Part shown: positions 50,353 through 59,689 of the stretch, one piece after another | How the letters are laid out: each line of letters starts with the position of its first letter | How positions within the stretch are numbered: position 1 is the stretch's first letter | From: Niastella koreensis GR20-10 | GTDB taxonomy: Bacteria; Bacteroidota; Bacteroidia; Chitinophagales; Chitinophagaceae | Reading direction: 5' to 3' | NCBI RefSeq assembly: GCF_000246855.1 | Contig: NC_016609.1 | Coordinates: forward strand, 6,770,744 to 6,834,743 | DNA length: 64,000 nucleotides | The notes under the pieces: generated by a model | The model's database searches: none | What the model was told of the DNA's origin: nothing | The model's input: only the letters and a program-made list of their open reading frames with translations | Made by a program: the position numbers and the translations under genes

Positions 50353-50916
50353 ATGGCTCAAAAGATATATACTAAAACCGGGGATAAAGGTTCTACTTCA
50401 TTAATTGGCGGAACTAAAGTTCCCAAATCGCACCTGCGGATTGAAGCTTATGGAACCGTTGATGAATTAAGCTCCTGGATAGGCCTGTGCCGCGACCTGC
50501 TTACCGATGAGGCTGCCCGCAATCTGCTGGCCGAAGTGCAGGACCGCTTGTTCACCATGAACGCTTCCCTGGCCTGTGACCCGGTTAAAGAGCCCAAAAT
50601 GCGCATCCCCGACCTGAAGGAAGAAGATATTACCCTGCTCGAAAAGGAAATGGACCAGATGAACGAGGTCATTCCCCCCATGAAGAGCTTTATACTGCCC
50701 GGTGGCCACCCGGTTCTTTCCCAATTGCACATAGCCCGCTGCGTTTGCCGCCGCGCCGAACGTTGTTGTGTGCGTCTTGACCAGGAAAGTGAAGGAATAG
50801 AACCTGTTATTTTGAAATACCTCAACCGCCTCAGCGATTATTTATTTGTGCTGGCCCGTTATACCGGCCACCAGATGAATATTGTTGAAATCCCCTGGCG
50901 ACCAAGGATTAATTAG
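50353..50916 (+). CDS. PduO-type cob(I)alamin adenosyltransferase
   Basis: 187 residues from ATG 50353 (MAQKIYTKTGDKG); the ATG at 50308 would start within repeat sequence. Signature KIYTKTGDKGSTSLIGG and DELSSWIG bind ATP; FILPGGHPVLSQLHIARCVCRRAER is the conserved helical core. It makes adenosylcobalamin from cob(I)alamin. The stop TAG is the first part of a TTAGCTAATGTG octamer repeat. Confidence 0.9.
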   Translation: MAQKIYTKTGDKGSTSLIGGTKVPKSHLRIEAYGTVDELSSWIGLCRDLLTDEAARNLLAEVQDRLFTMNASLACDPVKEPKMRIPDLKEEDITLLEKEMDQMNEVIPPMKSFILPGGHPVLSQLHIARCVCRRAERCCVRLDQESEGIEPVILKYLNRLSDYLFVLARYTGHQMNIVEIPWRPRIN

Positions 50917-50991
50917 CTAATGTGACAATTCTTTGTGCAGAAGACTAATTAATTTCAGGCTCTCTATATTCAAAATTGAAGGCCGCGCTGA

Positions 50992-51031
50992 GGCATTATC
51001 ACATTAGCACATTATCGAATTATCACATTAC
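50992..51031. repeat. TTAGCACA-type octamer repeats running into lolD
   Basis: GCATTATCACATTAGCACAT followed by TATCGAATTATCACATTAC. The array passes through the lolD stop (51023-51025), so its last codons (V-M-stop on the minus strand) are repeat-derived. A shorter piece, TTAGCTAATGTG, lies at 50913-50924 at the end of the PduO gene. Confidence 0.75.
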
Positions 51032-51676
51032 TATTTTCCCATCTTTCATATGCAACAAACGGTCGCTCATTTGCGCCAGTTCTTCGTTGTGGGTAACAAT
51101 TAAAAAGGTTTGATTGAATTGCTGCCGGAGGGTAAAGAACAGCTGATGCAGTTCGCGGGCATTGGCCGAATCGAGGTTGCCGGTAGGCTCATCGGCAAAA
51201 ATAATAGCCGGTTTATTTATGAGGGCGCGGGCTACTGCTACCCGTTGCTGTTCGCCACCCGATAATTGATTAGGTTTATTATCGATGCGTTTTTCTAACC
51301 CCAACATTTGTAATATCGATAAAGCATGGTCGCTCACTTCTTTTTTGCTTCGGCCCGCCATCCAGCCGGGGATACATACGTTCTCCAGGGCCGTAAATTC
51401 GGGCAACAGATGGTGAAACTGGAACACAAATCCTACATGTTTGTTGCGAAAGGCTGCCATCCGCTTCTCGTTCAGGAAATTGAGGCGTTCGCCATTCACC
51501 ATTACCTGCCCTTCATCGGGCTTATCAAGTGTGCCTAAAATGTGTAACAACGTGCTTTTTCCCGAGCCGGAAGGCCCTACAATACTGGCAATTTCGCCCT
51601 GTTTTATTTCCAGGTCAACCCCCTTCAAAACCCATAGCTGGCCATAATATTTTTGAATATTCGTCGCTGTTAACAT
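51023..51676 (-). CDS. lolD: Lipoprotein-releasing ABC ATPase LolD-like
   Basis: 217 residues: Walker [11 protein letters not shown]-loop [18 protein letters not shown] (the FHHLLPEF phrase is typical of LolD), signature [15 protein letters not shown], Walker [13 protein letters not shown] and switch His in IVTHNEE. With LolC/E it would release lipoproteins from the inner membrane; the permease is not in this window. Stop codon lies within an octamer repeat. Confidence 0.9.
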   Translation of the reverse strand: MLTATNIQKYYGQLWVLKGVDLEIKQGEIASIVGPSGSGKSTLLHILGTLDKPDEGQVMVNGERLNFLNEKRMAAFRNKHVGFVFQFHHLLPEFTALENVCIPGWMAGRSKKEVSDHALSILQMLGLEKRIDNKPNQLSGGEQQRVAVARALINKPAIIFADEPTGNLDSANARELHQLFFTLRQQFNQTFLIVTHNEELAQMSDRLLHMKDGKIVM

Positions 51677-51921
51677 GTGTTGTGAATTACTTCTAAGATG
51701 GGGTCAAGATACTACAAACCATTGGCTTCCCGTTCATAGTATCCATTTGGGGAAATTTTTTAAGAAATCCTTCCATTATCTTTCAAAGATTGATTTGGTT
51801 TTTACATTAGGAAGGTTACTTTTGCGAAAAATTGAGGGGTGCGGGAACAGGAGTAGCACTATTCGCCGGCCCTTGATTTAATAACGTTTCGTGGATTTAA
51901 AACTTTAAACAGGATAACCAC

Positions 51922-52143
51922 ATGTTTTGGACATTAGAACTTGCATCCTATCTCGAAGATGCACCGTGGCCTGCCACCAAAGATGAGCTGATTGACTACG
52001 CTATCCGTAGCGGTGCACCCATTGAAGTGGTAGAAAATCTTCAGGAGCTTGAAGATGAAGGTGAGATTTATGAAGGTATTGAAGACATCTGGCCGGACTA
52101 TCCAAGCCAGGATGACTTCTTCTTTAATGAAGATGAGTATTAA
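51922..52143 (+). CDS. DUF2795 family small protein
   Basis: 73 residues. LASYLEDAPWPATKDELIDYAIRSGAPIEVVENLQEL (in sections) is the DUF2795 pattern, a small helical domain in which proline-tryptophan precedes TKDELI. The C-terminus is very acidic (DDFFFNEDEY). An AGGATAA precedes the ATG. Function unknown. The 245-bp spacer before it (51677-51921) shows nothing clear. Confidence 0.85.
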   Translation: MFWTLELASYLEDAPWPATKDELIDYAIRSGAPIEVVENLQELEDEGEIYEGIEDIWPDYPSQDDFFFNEDEY

Positions 52144-52167
52144 AGCCCATGGCTAAACAATAATGCA

Positions 52168-52199
52168 AACCGGTCGCTGTAAGGCGGGCGGTTTTTTTT
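52168..52199 (+). terminator. Terminator after the DUF2795 gene
   Basis: ACCGGTCGC pairs imperfectly with GCGGGCGGT around TGTAAG, followed by eight Ts. It lies 25 bp past the stop. Confidence 0.65.
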
Positions 52200-52206
52200 G
52201 GCCCCA

Positions 52207-52261
52207 GGCCTCCCCCCAGCTCCGCCAACTGGCGGAAGGGGGAGTTTGGCAACCTCGCGAT
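52207..52261. repeat. Copy 1 of a GC-rich hairpin repeat
   Basis: GCCTCCCCCCAGCTCCGCCA followed by ACTGGCGGAAGGGGGAG and AACCTCGCGA. Inner stem CCGCCA/TGGCGG and outer CTCCCCC/GGGGGAG form a long hairpin. A near-identical copy lies at 59497-59549. Behaves like a REP-type element. The rest of the gap up to 52420 has GTTGATA-type words (ATCAACACTATCAACATTAT) and a short hairpin at 52364-52395. Confidence 0.7.
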
Positions 52262-52420
52262 AACATTCATCCCTTTTAACTTCTTTCATTCCATTATCGC
52301 CTTTTGTCTTTGCCTTTCCTTTATCAACACTATCAACATTATCAACTTCCCGGTTAATTATAAAAAAGGACCTCTCTATAAGAGAAGCCCTTCAATAAAA
52401 ATATCTTGCTTGCTACCTAA

Positions 52421-53233
52421 TTACTTACCCATCTGATCAATAACGGCCTGCGTAACCCCGGTAAAGGAGAAACCGCCATCATGGAACAGGTTCTGCATGG
52501 TAACCATTTTGGTTAAGTCGCTGAATAGCGTAACACAATAATCAGCGCATTGGTCGGCTGAAGCATTACCCAGCGGGCTCATTTTTTCGGCATAAGAAAT
52601 AAAGCCATCAAAACCTTTTACCCCGCTACCGGCAGTAGTTTGCGTGGGTGATTGTGAAATGGTATTGATACGAACTTTTTTCTTTACGCCATAATGATAG
52701 CCAAAGTTGCGGGCAACGCCTTCCAGCAATGCTTTCGCATCGGCCATTTCGTTATAATCGGGGAATACGCGTTGTGCCGCAATATAAGTTAAAGCTACCA
52801 CGCTGCCCCAATCGCTGATGGCATCCAGGTCCCAGGCTGTACGCAATACCCGGTGCAGCGACATGGCTGATATATCTAATGTCTTTTGGTTAAAGCCATA
52901 GTCAATTTCGGTATAAGGCTTGTTTTTGCGAACATTCAGGCTCATACCAACTGAGTGCAATACGAAGTCTATTTTACCGCCAAAATGTTTCATGGCGCCT
53001 TCAAACAGGTTCTTCAGATCGTCCATATTGGTCACATCGGCACCAATTACGGGGGCATTCACTGCCTCTGCCAGTTTATTGATCTCGCCCATACGCAAAG
53101 CAACCGGTGCATTGGTCAATACCAGCTGAGCGCCTTCTTCATGACAACGTAAGGCTGTTCTCCAGGCAATTGATTTTTCATCCAATGCCCCAAATATGAT
53201 CCCTTTCTTTCCTTTAAGCAGGTTATATGCCAT
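52421..53233 (-). CDS. fabI: Enoyl-[acyl-carrier-protein] reductase (NADH)
   Basis: 270 residues. FabI form of the SDR fold: GIIFGALDEKSIAWRTA (nucleotide binding), FVLHSVGMS, and the catalytic Tyr-x6-Lys in YNEMADAK, then INTISQSPTQTTAGSG. It carries out the last reduction in each cycle of fatty-acid elongation and is the target of triclosan-type inhibitors. Complete. Confidence 0.95.
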   Translation of the reverse strand: MAYNLLKGKKGIIFGALDEKSIAWRTALRCHEEGAQLVLTNAPVALRMGEINKLAEAVNAPVIGADVTNMDDLKNLFEGAMKHFGGKIDFVLHSVGMSLNVRKNKPYTEIDYGFNQKTLDISAMSLHRVLRTAWDLDAISDWGSVVALTYIAAQRVFPDYNEMADAKALLEGVARNFGYHYGVKKKVRINTISQSPTQTTAGSGVKGFDGFISYAEKMSPLGNASADQCADYCVTLFSDLTKMVTMQNLFHDGGFSFTGVTQAVIDQMGK

Positions 53234-53280
53234 AGAATTTTGATTTTTAATTTAGGAACGGCAAATTAACATCATTTCCC

Positions 53281-54939
53281 TTAATTCATCACCATCTCGC
53301 GGGCGTTTTCCAGCGCGGCGGCTGTTGGCTTCTCTCCGCTGAGCATTTTAGCAATGGCGGTAATGCGTTCCTCCTGCGACAGCAGTTTGATGTTTGTTTT
53401 AATGGAATTGCCCTTGATGTCTTTGTAAACAAAGTAATGGGCATCTGCCTTTCCGGCAATTTGGGGCTGGTGGGTTATGCTGAACACCTGGCGTTTGCGG
53501 GCCAGGTCTTTCATAATAATACCTACCTGCTTGGCCGCCTCCCCTGAAATGCCCGTGTCAATTTCATCGAAGATGAGTGTAGGCAGATCGAGCGATTGGG
53601 CCACCAGCGATTTTATACAAAGCATCAGGCGGCTCAGTTCCCCGCCCGAGGCCACTTTGCGGATGGGTTCAAAGCGGTTGCTTTTATTGGCATCGAAGAG
53701 GAACTCAATATCATCTAACCCCGTTATCTGCAAATTGGCCAAAGGTGTTACCTCCACCTGTAAACGGGCATTGGGCATGCCTACCTGCGCCAGTAATTTA
53801 TTTACTTTATCCTGTAACGGCTTCACCTGCTTCACCCGGTTAGCAGTAAGCTTAGTGGCCAGCTCAGTGGCTTTTTGCAATAACTGCTGAGCTGCTTTTT
53901 CTTTGGTTTGAATGGCTTCGTCGATATTCAAGACTGCCTGCAGTTTTTGCTCCAGCGTATCTTTTATAGCCAGCAGTTCCTGCGTGGTATGTACGCCGTG
54001 TTTCTTCAGCAGTTTATAGCCGGTTGAAATCCGGTCATTCAGTTGCTCTATCTTCTGCGGATCGTACTGCACCTGGTCGTTGATGCGCTCTACCTCATCG
54101 GCAATATCCTGCAGTTCTATTTGTGCCGATAACAACCGCTGCACCAATGCCTGCATGCCCGGGTGGTTATCGCTAAACGCACTCAACTGGTTGAATAATG
54201 TTTTTAACTGCTGTACCATGGGCGATTCGCCTTCGCTCAGTTCATAGGCGGCTTTGCCTAAAGCTGATTTTATGCCTTCGGTATTGCTAAGCAGTTTAAG
54301 CGTTGCATCGGCTTCTTCCAGCTCGTTTTCTTTCAGGGCTGCATCGTGCAGCTCATCAAATAAGAACTTGTTGTAATCGTATTCCTTGGTGAACTGGTCT
54401 TTCTGCTGCTGTAATTGCGTAAGCTCCTGGTGCGCTTTTTGCCATTGGGTATACGCGCCCTGGTATTGTTGCAGTACATCGGCATGGCCGGCCAGCGCAT
54501 CGAGCACCTGGCGCTGAAAATCGCTTTCGCCCAGCTCCAGCGTATCGAACTGGCGATGCAGGTCAACCAGCTTGGAGCTTAACTGGCGCAGCTGTTCCAG
54601 GTTTACCGGCGTATCGTTTACAAAGGCCCTTGATTTGCCATTACTGCCAATTTCGCGGCGAATTACCAGTTCTTCTTCCACATCGAGGTCCTGATCGCGT
54701 AAAAAGGCTTTTACGGCTTTCTTCTCACCAATTTCAAAGGTGCCCTCTACATAACATTTTTTATCACGGCTCTGTAACACCGATGCATCAATGCGGTCGC
54801 CCAGGATCAATGACAGGGCGCCCATTAAAATTGATTTACCGGCACCGGTCTCTCCGGTTATTATATTCAGCTTTTGCGAGAAGTCGATCTCTATCTCGTC
54901 AATAATAGCGTAGTTCTGGATGAATAGTTTTTTAAGCAC
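53281..54939 (-). CDS. recN: DNA repair protein RecN
   Basis: 552 residues starting at GTG 54939 (VLKKLFIQNYAIIDEIEIDF). SMC-like: Walker A TGETGAGKSILMGALSLILG, two long coiled-coil arms around residues 150-350, then VASGGELSRLMLCIKSL signature and Walker B TLIFDEIDTGISGEAA. It acts in double-strand break repair. I reject the in-frame ATG at 55002 because TATATTTG, a -7 element, lies between it and the GTG on the minus strand. Confidence 0.9.
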   Translation of the reverse strand: MLKKLFIQNYAIIDEIEIDFSQKLNIITGETGAGKSILMGALSLILGDRIDASVLQSRDKKCYVEGTFEIGEKKAVKAFLRDQDLDVEEELVIRREIGSNGKSRAFVNDTPVNLEQLRQLSSKLVDLHRQFDTLELGESDFQRQVLDALAGHADVLQQYQGAYTQWQKAHQELTQLQQQKDQFTKEYDYNKFLFDELHDAALKENELEEADATLKLLSNTEGIKSALGKAAYELSEGESPMVQQLKTLFNQLSAFSDNHPGMQALVQRLLSAQIELQDIADEVERINDQVQYDPQKIEQLNDRISTGYKLLKKHGVHTTQELLAIKDTLEQKLQAVLNIDEAIQTKEKAAQQLLQKATELATKLTANRVKQVKPLQDKVNKLLAQVGMPNARLQVEVTPLANLQITGLDDIEFLFDANKSNRFEPIRKVASGGELSRLMLCIKSLVAQSLDLPTLIFDEIDTGISGEAAKQVGIIMKDLARKRQVFSITHQPQIAGKADAHYFVYKDIKGNSIKTNIKLLSQEERITAIAKMLSGEKPTAAALENAREMVMN

Positions 54940-55051
54940 GGTACTTACTTTTTGAACGTAACAAATATAATAGTGAATCGGCAAACGTGAAACGGCAAAC
55001 ATGACTCGCGAATTTCGGGATTAATCACGACCTTGCATCACCAACATTTTC

Positions 55052-55114
55052 TTCTGCCTTCTGCCTTCTGCCTTCTGCCTTCTGCCTTCTGCCTTCTGCC
55101 TTCTGCCTTCTGCC
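55052..55114. repeat. Perfect tandem array of nine TTCTGCC heptamers
   Basis: Nine uninterrupted copies of TTCTGCC fill 63 bp between recN and the next gene on the same strand. It is the most regular member of the GGCAGAA/TTCTGCC heptamer family found degenerate in other spacers. Length should vary easily by slippage. Confidence 0.95.
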
Positions 55115-55119
55115 TAATC

Positions 55120-56613
55120 CTACTCGTTCTTACAACGCGCAATGCCTGCTTTTGCTTTTGAATCGAGCGAATTTTTAAAATCATGGTCCTTCATGCTCTG
55201 GCAACGCTGAAACCATTTGATGGCAGCTTGTTTATCGCCGCGCTGCTCAAAAATATAGCCTGTTTGAAGAGCTGCCCGGGCGGCAAAATGTTCTTTCCGT
55301 TGCTCGCCCAGGTCAATGGCTTCTTTATAAAATACGATAGCAAAACTGTCGTTGCCCATATCATCGTACAACCGGCCTGCCCGGTAAGCAAATTCCAGCT
55401 TTTCTTCCGCCAAGGTAAAGTTATTGGTGTTCTTTCCCTGCAGCAGGGCAAGCGCCTGTTTAAAATACCCGCCATCGTCCAGCATGCGGGCCTGCAGCAA
55501 CAGCTTATTGGGCCAGGTGTTGGTTTGTGCTTCCATTTGCGCCTGTTTATCGGCCTCCGAATCGGTAGTGCCCATGGTCAGCACCTTTTGCCGGTAGGCG
55601 TGGGCCTTTGCCTCATCGCCCTGCAGGTAATAATACCAGCTTAATTTTTGCAATACGTCTTTTACAAAGAACCGGCCTTTAAAAGTATTGATAAAGCGCT
55701 CCAGGTAAGGGGCAGCGGCAGGGTCAAGGTGATGCATTTTGGCATAACCCATTTCCATATCCCACACGGGCATGGCCAGGTACGCCGCACTCATATTCAA
55801 CCCGGTTATTACCTCCTCGGCCTTTTCGGCCTGCTGGCTGTTGCGGCTTAAATTAACTGCCAGGTAAGCAAATAAATGGTGGTTCACCACATCCAGGTGC
55901 TGTTGATCTATAAACTGAAAAACCCCGGGTTTATCGTTCACCACATAAAATTTCAGGTAACAATAGAAAAAGATGGCTTCGTCCCTGAAAAGCGTTGACC
56001 ATTCATCAGTTCCCTGTAAAAAGGTGTTCAACTTTGCCATGCCCTTATTGATATTGCCGTTTATGCCCAGCAGACTGCTTAGCCATTTATAACCATCAGG
56101 AATAGTGCCGGCAGCCACCTGCATAGCGCCTGCATACAGGCCATTGGGCGCAAAGTTGGGAAACAATTGCTGGTTGTTCTTTACCTGTAAAAACGAACGG
56201 CGAAACTCCCAGCCCGCATCCCAGTTGTTGCCAAACTTTACCCGTACCGCTGCCCATTGAAAATGGATCACCGAGCGGGCAAATAACAGGAAGGGCGAAT
56301 TCTCCGGACCTTCATCCAGCAGATCGAGGCGGGCATCCCGGTTAGGCAACCGCTTTTTAAATTCAGCCGGGTCTTCATTAAAGAACAGGGTAAAAAAGTC
56401 GATATAATTTTCGAGAAAGTAAGGGATGAGGTTATTGGGGTGCTGGGCCTTTTCGGTATTCAGCAATTGCTGACCGTTATTGAGTTTCAGCTGAATGATT
56501 TCATGATAAGCCTGTTTGCAGCGGTCGTTAAAATCAAATACTTTTTGCGCCTGCATGGGCACAGATACTAAAACCAGTAAGACTGCCAACCAGGTTGGCC
56601 TCAGGCTAATCAT
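55120..56613 (-). CDS. Exported TPR-like helical repeat protein
   Basis: 497 residues with signal peptide ([18 protein letters not shown]). The body is helical with TPR-like pairs, clearest near the end: [53 protein letters not shown] (in sections). Large N-terminal helices ([18 protein letters not shown]) are not recognised. Probably a periplasmic protein of unknown role; similar proteins are common in this group. The stop lies 6 bp after the TTCTGCC array. Confidence 0.7.
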   Translation of the reverse strand: MISLRPTWLAVLLVLVSVPMQAQKVFDFNDRCKQAYHEIIQLKLNNGQQLLNTEKAQHPNNLIPYFLENYIDFFTLFFNEDPAEFKKRLPNRDARLDLLDEGPENSPFLLFARSVIHFQWAAVRVKFGNNWDAGWEFRRSFLQVKNNQQLFPNFAPNGLYAGAMQVAAGTIPDGYKWLSSLLGINGNINKGMAKLNTFLQGTDEWSTLFRDEAIFFYCYLKFYVVNDKPGVFQFIDQQHLDVVNHHLFAYLAVNLSRNSQQAEKAEEVITGLNMSAAYLAMPVWDMEMGYAKMHHLDPAAAPYLERFINTFKGRFFVKDVLQKLSWYYYLQGDEAKAHAYRQKVLTMGTTDSEADKQAQMEAQTNTWPNKLLLQARMLDDGGYFKQALALLQGKNTNNFTLAEEKLEFAYRAGRLYDDMGNDSFAIVFYKEAIDLGEQRKEHFAARAALQTGYIFEQRGDKQAAIKWFQRCQSMKDHDFKNSLDSKAKAGIARCKNE

Positions 56614-56637
56614 GGCTGCAAGATACTTGAGAAGGGT

Positions 56638-56757
56638 TGAAAGTAGAAAGTTTAAGGTTTAAGGTTGATTTCCGATTTTGTCACAGTGCTGTTAGCGGGG
56701 AACCCATTGTGTAGCGGCCACCTTAAACTTTAAACCTTGAGCCTATAACTTTAAACA
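56638..56757. repeat. CTTTAAA-type repeats
   Basis: AAGTTTAAGGTTTAAGGTTG at 56648-56667 and CCTTAAACTTTAAACCTTGA with TATAACTTTAAAC at 56721-56756 form an inverted pair of the same word. The family recurs at 32648-32663, 34740-34762 and 51900-51908. Confidence 0.6.
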
Positions 56758-56790
56758 AAAAAGAAAGGCCTCCCGGTAAGCGGAAGGCCA
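56757..56790 (-). terminator. Terminator of the zinc-ribbon protein gene
   Basis: On the minus strand GGCCTTCCG pairs with CGGGAGGCC around CTTAC, followed by TTTCTTTTTTG. It lies 25 bp after the stop. Confidence 0.8.
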
Positions 56791-56814
56791 GTTAATATTT
56801 TACTGAAAGTCATC

Positions 56815-57570
56815 TTATTTAACTTCTACACTGTCGAACAGGTCGCGGTCAACCAGGATACGGCCACAGTTTTCACAAACGATGATCTTTTTACGCTGAC
56901 GGATCTCGCTCTGACGTTGAGGTGGGATAGCATTAAAGCAACCACCGCAGGCATCACGCTCAACCGGTACCACACCTAAACCGTTGCGGTAATTTTTGCG
57001 AATGCGGTCATATGACAACAACAGGCGCTCTTCTACTTTTTCGCGTGCTTCAGAAGCCTGTTTGTTCAATGCTTTTTCTTCTTTTTCGTTGGTAGCGATG
57101 ATCTTTTCCAACTCGCCTTTCTTGGTGCTTAACACACCTTCTTTGGTAGCGATGTTCTTTTTGGCTTTATCCAGCACCACTACTTTTTCAGCGATCTCTT
57201 CATTAGCATCGCGAATGTGTTTTTCGGCCAGCTTAATTTCCAGCTGTTGCATCTCAATTTCTTTATTGATGGCCTCAAACTCGCGGCTGTTCTTTACGTT
57301 CTCGCTTTGCTTTTCGTATTTCTTGATCAGGGCTTCGGCTTCCTTGATCATGTTTTTCTTTTGATTGATAAACTCCTGTATGCCGTTGATCTCTTCCTCA
57401 ATACGCACCTGGCGGGAGTGCAATCCCTGAATTTCATCTTCCAGGTCGCTCACTTCCATTGGCAGTTCCCCTTTCAGGATCTGAATCTCGTCGATCTTCG
57501 ATTCAACCTTCTGCAATCCAACGAGCGCGCTTAATTTTTCTTCTACAGAGTAATCTTTAACGTTAGCCAT
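56815..57570 (-). CDS. Coiled-coil protein with C4 zinc ribbon
   Basis: 251 residues. The first 190 are a long coiled coil (LEDEIQGLHSRQVRIEEEIN, LVAKH-like charged heptads). The C-terminal 45 residues have two CxxC pairs, CGGCFNAIPPQRQSEI and VCENCGRIL, forming a zinc ribbon. This is the CT398-like/DUF-type family conserved in many bacteria; binding to nucleic acid or to the secretion or flagellar machinery has been suggested for relatives. 112 bp downstream of the Nif3 gene and possibly co-transcribed. Confidence 0.85.
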   Translation of the reverse strand: MANVKDYSVEEKLSALVGLQKVESKIDEIQILKGELPMEVSDLEDEIQGLHSRQVRIEEEINGIQEFINQKKNMIKEAEALIKKYEKQSENVKNSREFEAINKEIEMQQLEIKLAEKHIRDANEEIAEKVVVLDKAKKNIATKEGVLSTKKGELEKIIATNEKEEKALNKQASEAREKVEERLLLSYDRIRKNYRNGLGVVPVERDACGGCFNAIPPQRQSEIRQRKKIIVCENCGRILVDRDLFDSVEVK

Positions 57571-57682
57571 AAAGAATTTATAGTTTGTATTTTATGGTAG
57601 TAGGTCCCCGGCTTCACCGCCCCGATCCATCTTTTGTTGCACCACTCACTTCAACGTTCCCGACTTGCCGGGATCAGCAGCA

Positions 57683-58780
57683 TCACACAAAATAATGTAC
57701 AGGATTGGTTTTTAAAGCCGTTTTAAGGACGGCAAAGGTAGGAAATTTTTCCTGCAAAACCCCAGCCAGTAAATCTATGGTAAATTGCTCACTTTCAAAA
57801 TGCCCAATGTCCGCAATTATCAGCCGGCCATTGGCATCAAAAAACTCATGGTATTTCATATCCCCGGTTATGTAAACATCCGCCCCTACTCCTAATGCTT
57901 TGGAAACCAGAAAGCTACCAGCACCGCCACACAGGGCTATCTTTTTAACCGGCCGGCCAAACAGGGCTGTATGGCGAATCAGGGGCAGGTCAAATGCCTG
58001 TTTTAACAGTTTCAGAAAAACCTCTTCCGGCAGGGCTTCCGGCAGTTCGCCCACCAGTCCTGACCCTATTCCGGGATGGGTATTGGCCAGGTTCACCACA
58101 TCAAACGCTACTTCTTCGTACGGATGGGCTGTACGCAGGGCCCTTATAAGGCTGTTTTGCAGGTACCCCGGAAATATTACCTCCACCCTGATCTCCTTCT
58201 CATAATGCCGTTCGCCCGGCTGGCCAACAAAGGGATTGGTACCCTCCCCGCCTTTAAATGTGCCGGTGCCTTCTACCCCAAAACTGCATTCATTGTAATT
58301 ACCGATGTGTCCGCCACCGGCTTCAAACAAAGCCGCGCGCACCTGTTCCAGCTGTTCAACCGGCACAAAGGTGTACAGCTTTTTAAGGGTGGCTTCTTTG
58401 GGCGACAATATCTTCCGGTTCTTCAAGCCCAGTTTATCGGCCATCATCCCGTTCACGCCATCTATTACATTGTCTAAATTGGTATGAATAGCATAAATGG
58501 CTATATCATTTTTAATAGCCGTTATTATGGTCTTTTCTACATAATTCTTACCCGTGATCTTTTTTAAGCCGCCAAAGATGATGGGGTGATGCGCCACTAC
58601 CAGGTTACAACCACGCTGCATGGCTTCCTTCACCACGTCTTCGGTAGCGTCCAGCGTACAAAGGGCGCCGGTACAAACCCAGCCCGGGTTACCGGTTAAC
58701 AAACCGGCATTATCATAGCTTTCCTGTAACGAAGGGGGCGCCACAGCTTCGAGCAGATCAATAATATCAGCTATTTTCAT
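57683..58780 (-). CDS. Nif3-like dinuclear metal-centre protein
   Basis: 365 residues, the long form with an inserted PII-like domain (VPVEQLEQVRAALFEAGGGHIGNYNECSF, in part). Metal ligands: VVAHHPIIFGGLK near the N-terminus, IHTNLDNVIDGVN, and the C-terminal ITGDMKYHEFFDA and IADIGHFESEQF. Belongs to the NIF3/YqfO (GTP cyclohydrolase 1 type 2) family; the physiological reaction is not established. Commonly found next to the zinc-ribbon protein, as here. Confidence 0.9.
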   Translation of the reverse strand: MKIADIIDLLEAVAPPSLQESYDNAGLLTGNPGWVCTGALCTLDATEDVVKEAMQRGCNLVVAHHPIIFGGLKKITGKNYVEKTIITAIKNDIAIYAIHTNLDNVIDGVNGMMADKLGLKNRKILSPKEATLKKLYTFVPVEQLEQVRAALFEAGGGHIGNYNECSFGVEGTGTFKGGEGTNPFVGQPGERHYEKEIRVEVIFPGYLQNSLIRALRTAHPYEEVAFDVVNLANTHPGIGSGLVGELPEALPEEVFLKLLKQAFDLPLIRHTALFGRPVKKIALCGGAGSFLVSKALGVGADVYITGDMKYHEFFDANGRLIIADIGHFESEQFTIDLLAGVLQEKFPTFAVLKTALKTNPVHYFV

Positions 58781-58920
58781 AATTCACCTTGTTGTAACCA
58801 AAGATAGGCGAAACCCCGGCCCGGCATTACCAAAATATTTTTCATGACATCAAGGCATATTAATTGCAATGGAATGGGTACCTTAAATGAATAATTGTCG
58901 CTAACCACAACCCAGTCTAT

Positions 58921-59496
58921 ATGCGCGGAACATGGATAATTCTACTGATCATGGTCATTATTGGTGCAGGAATGTACTTTTGGTTTGGACGTAAACCCAG
59001 GCCTGCCAGTTATGATACCATTGTTTTTAAGAACACAGATGACTCAATAATCAAGAAAATGCAGGTATACCTGGCCGATGACCCCAAGGAAGTGATGTTT
59101 GATAGTGTGTGGACGGTGACTGCGGACTCAACGCCTTTAAAGAAAGTACTGGATGGTGTTGCCCAGGATACCATGAGCAGGCAGTATAAAAATATTACCC
59201 TGTTCCTTACTTACGATCATAAATCGTTTTACGACCTGGAGATCACCAAACCCGATCCCAAACTCACTTATAATTATACCTTCGATATTGAACCCATGAC
59301 CGATAGCGATACGCTGGTAATTGATGGGCTTATTACTCCCAACCAGGGCGATGCCATGCACTTTGCCAGCCCAATGATGGAGATGTACTCGAAGTTTGTT
59401 ATTACCTATAATCATAAGCTGCCGCCCCCACCACCCGATTCATTGGCCATCAAGGGGCATGATGCGAATAAGACGATAACTATTCTTAAAAACTAA
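58921..59496 (+). CDS. Membrane-anchored hypothetical protein, 191 aa
   Basis: Starts MRGTWIILLIMVIIGAGMYFWFG, an N-terminal membrane anchor, followed by a periplasmic-looking beta-rich domain (YKNITLFLTYDHKSFYDLEIT, YNYTFDIEPMTDSDTLVID). A proline run (KLPPPPPDS) precedes the C-terminus. No family recognised. The stop is directly followed by a copy of the GC-rich hairpin repeat. Confidence 0.65.
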   Translation: MRGTWIILLIMVIIGAGMYFWFGRKPRPASYDTIVFKNTDDSIIKKMQVYLADDPKEVMFDSVWTVTADSTPLKKVLDGVAQDTMSRQYKNITLFLTYDHKSFYDLEITKPDPKLTYNYTFDIEPMTDSDTLVIDGLITPNQGDAMHFASPMMEMYSKFVITYNHKLPPPPPDSLAIKGHDANKTITILKN

Positions 59497-59549
59497 AGCC
59501 TCCCCCCGGCTCCGCCAACTGGCGGAAGGGGAGTTGGTAACCTCGCGAC
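59497..59549. repeat. Copy 2 of the GC-rich hairpin repeat
   Basis: GCCTCCCCCCGGCTCCGCCA, ACTGGCGGAAGGGGAG and AACCTCGCGA, matching 52207-52261 with one substitution in the left arm and a few in the right. It begins 1 bp after the preceding stop codon. Confidence 0.7.
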
Positions 59550-59589
59550 TATACGCTAAGTTCTTACCAAGCAAGATAGACTGCAGCGT

Positions 59590-59680
59590 CGCCGATCTTT
59601 GCCCTTTGCCGTTTTCACCACTGAATCCCGATGGCTATCGGGAGCCCACTGCCTTTCATTTCTGCCGTCTGCCAAATAAC
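59590..59680. repeat. TTTGCCC/TCTGCCG heptamer-like repeats
   Basis: GATCTTTGCCCTTTGCCGTT, then CCCACTGCCTTTCATTTCTG and CCGTCTGCC, a degenerate member of the TTCTGCC family. An imperfect inverted counterpart is at 62380-62465, on the other side of the MG2/TonB-plug gene. Confidence 0.6.
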
Positions 59681-59689
59681 TTTATAATA

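Noticed and set aside
54940-55002. ATG 55002 as the recN start
   Set aside because: A -7 element lies downstream of it and the extra residues do not resemble RecN; GTG 54939 gives the family's N-terminus.
55052-55114. Tandem array as a CRISPR
   Set aside because: Seven-bp units with no spacers; a simple tandem repeat. No cas genes in the window.
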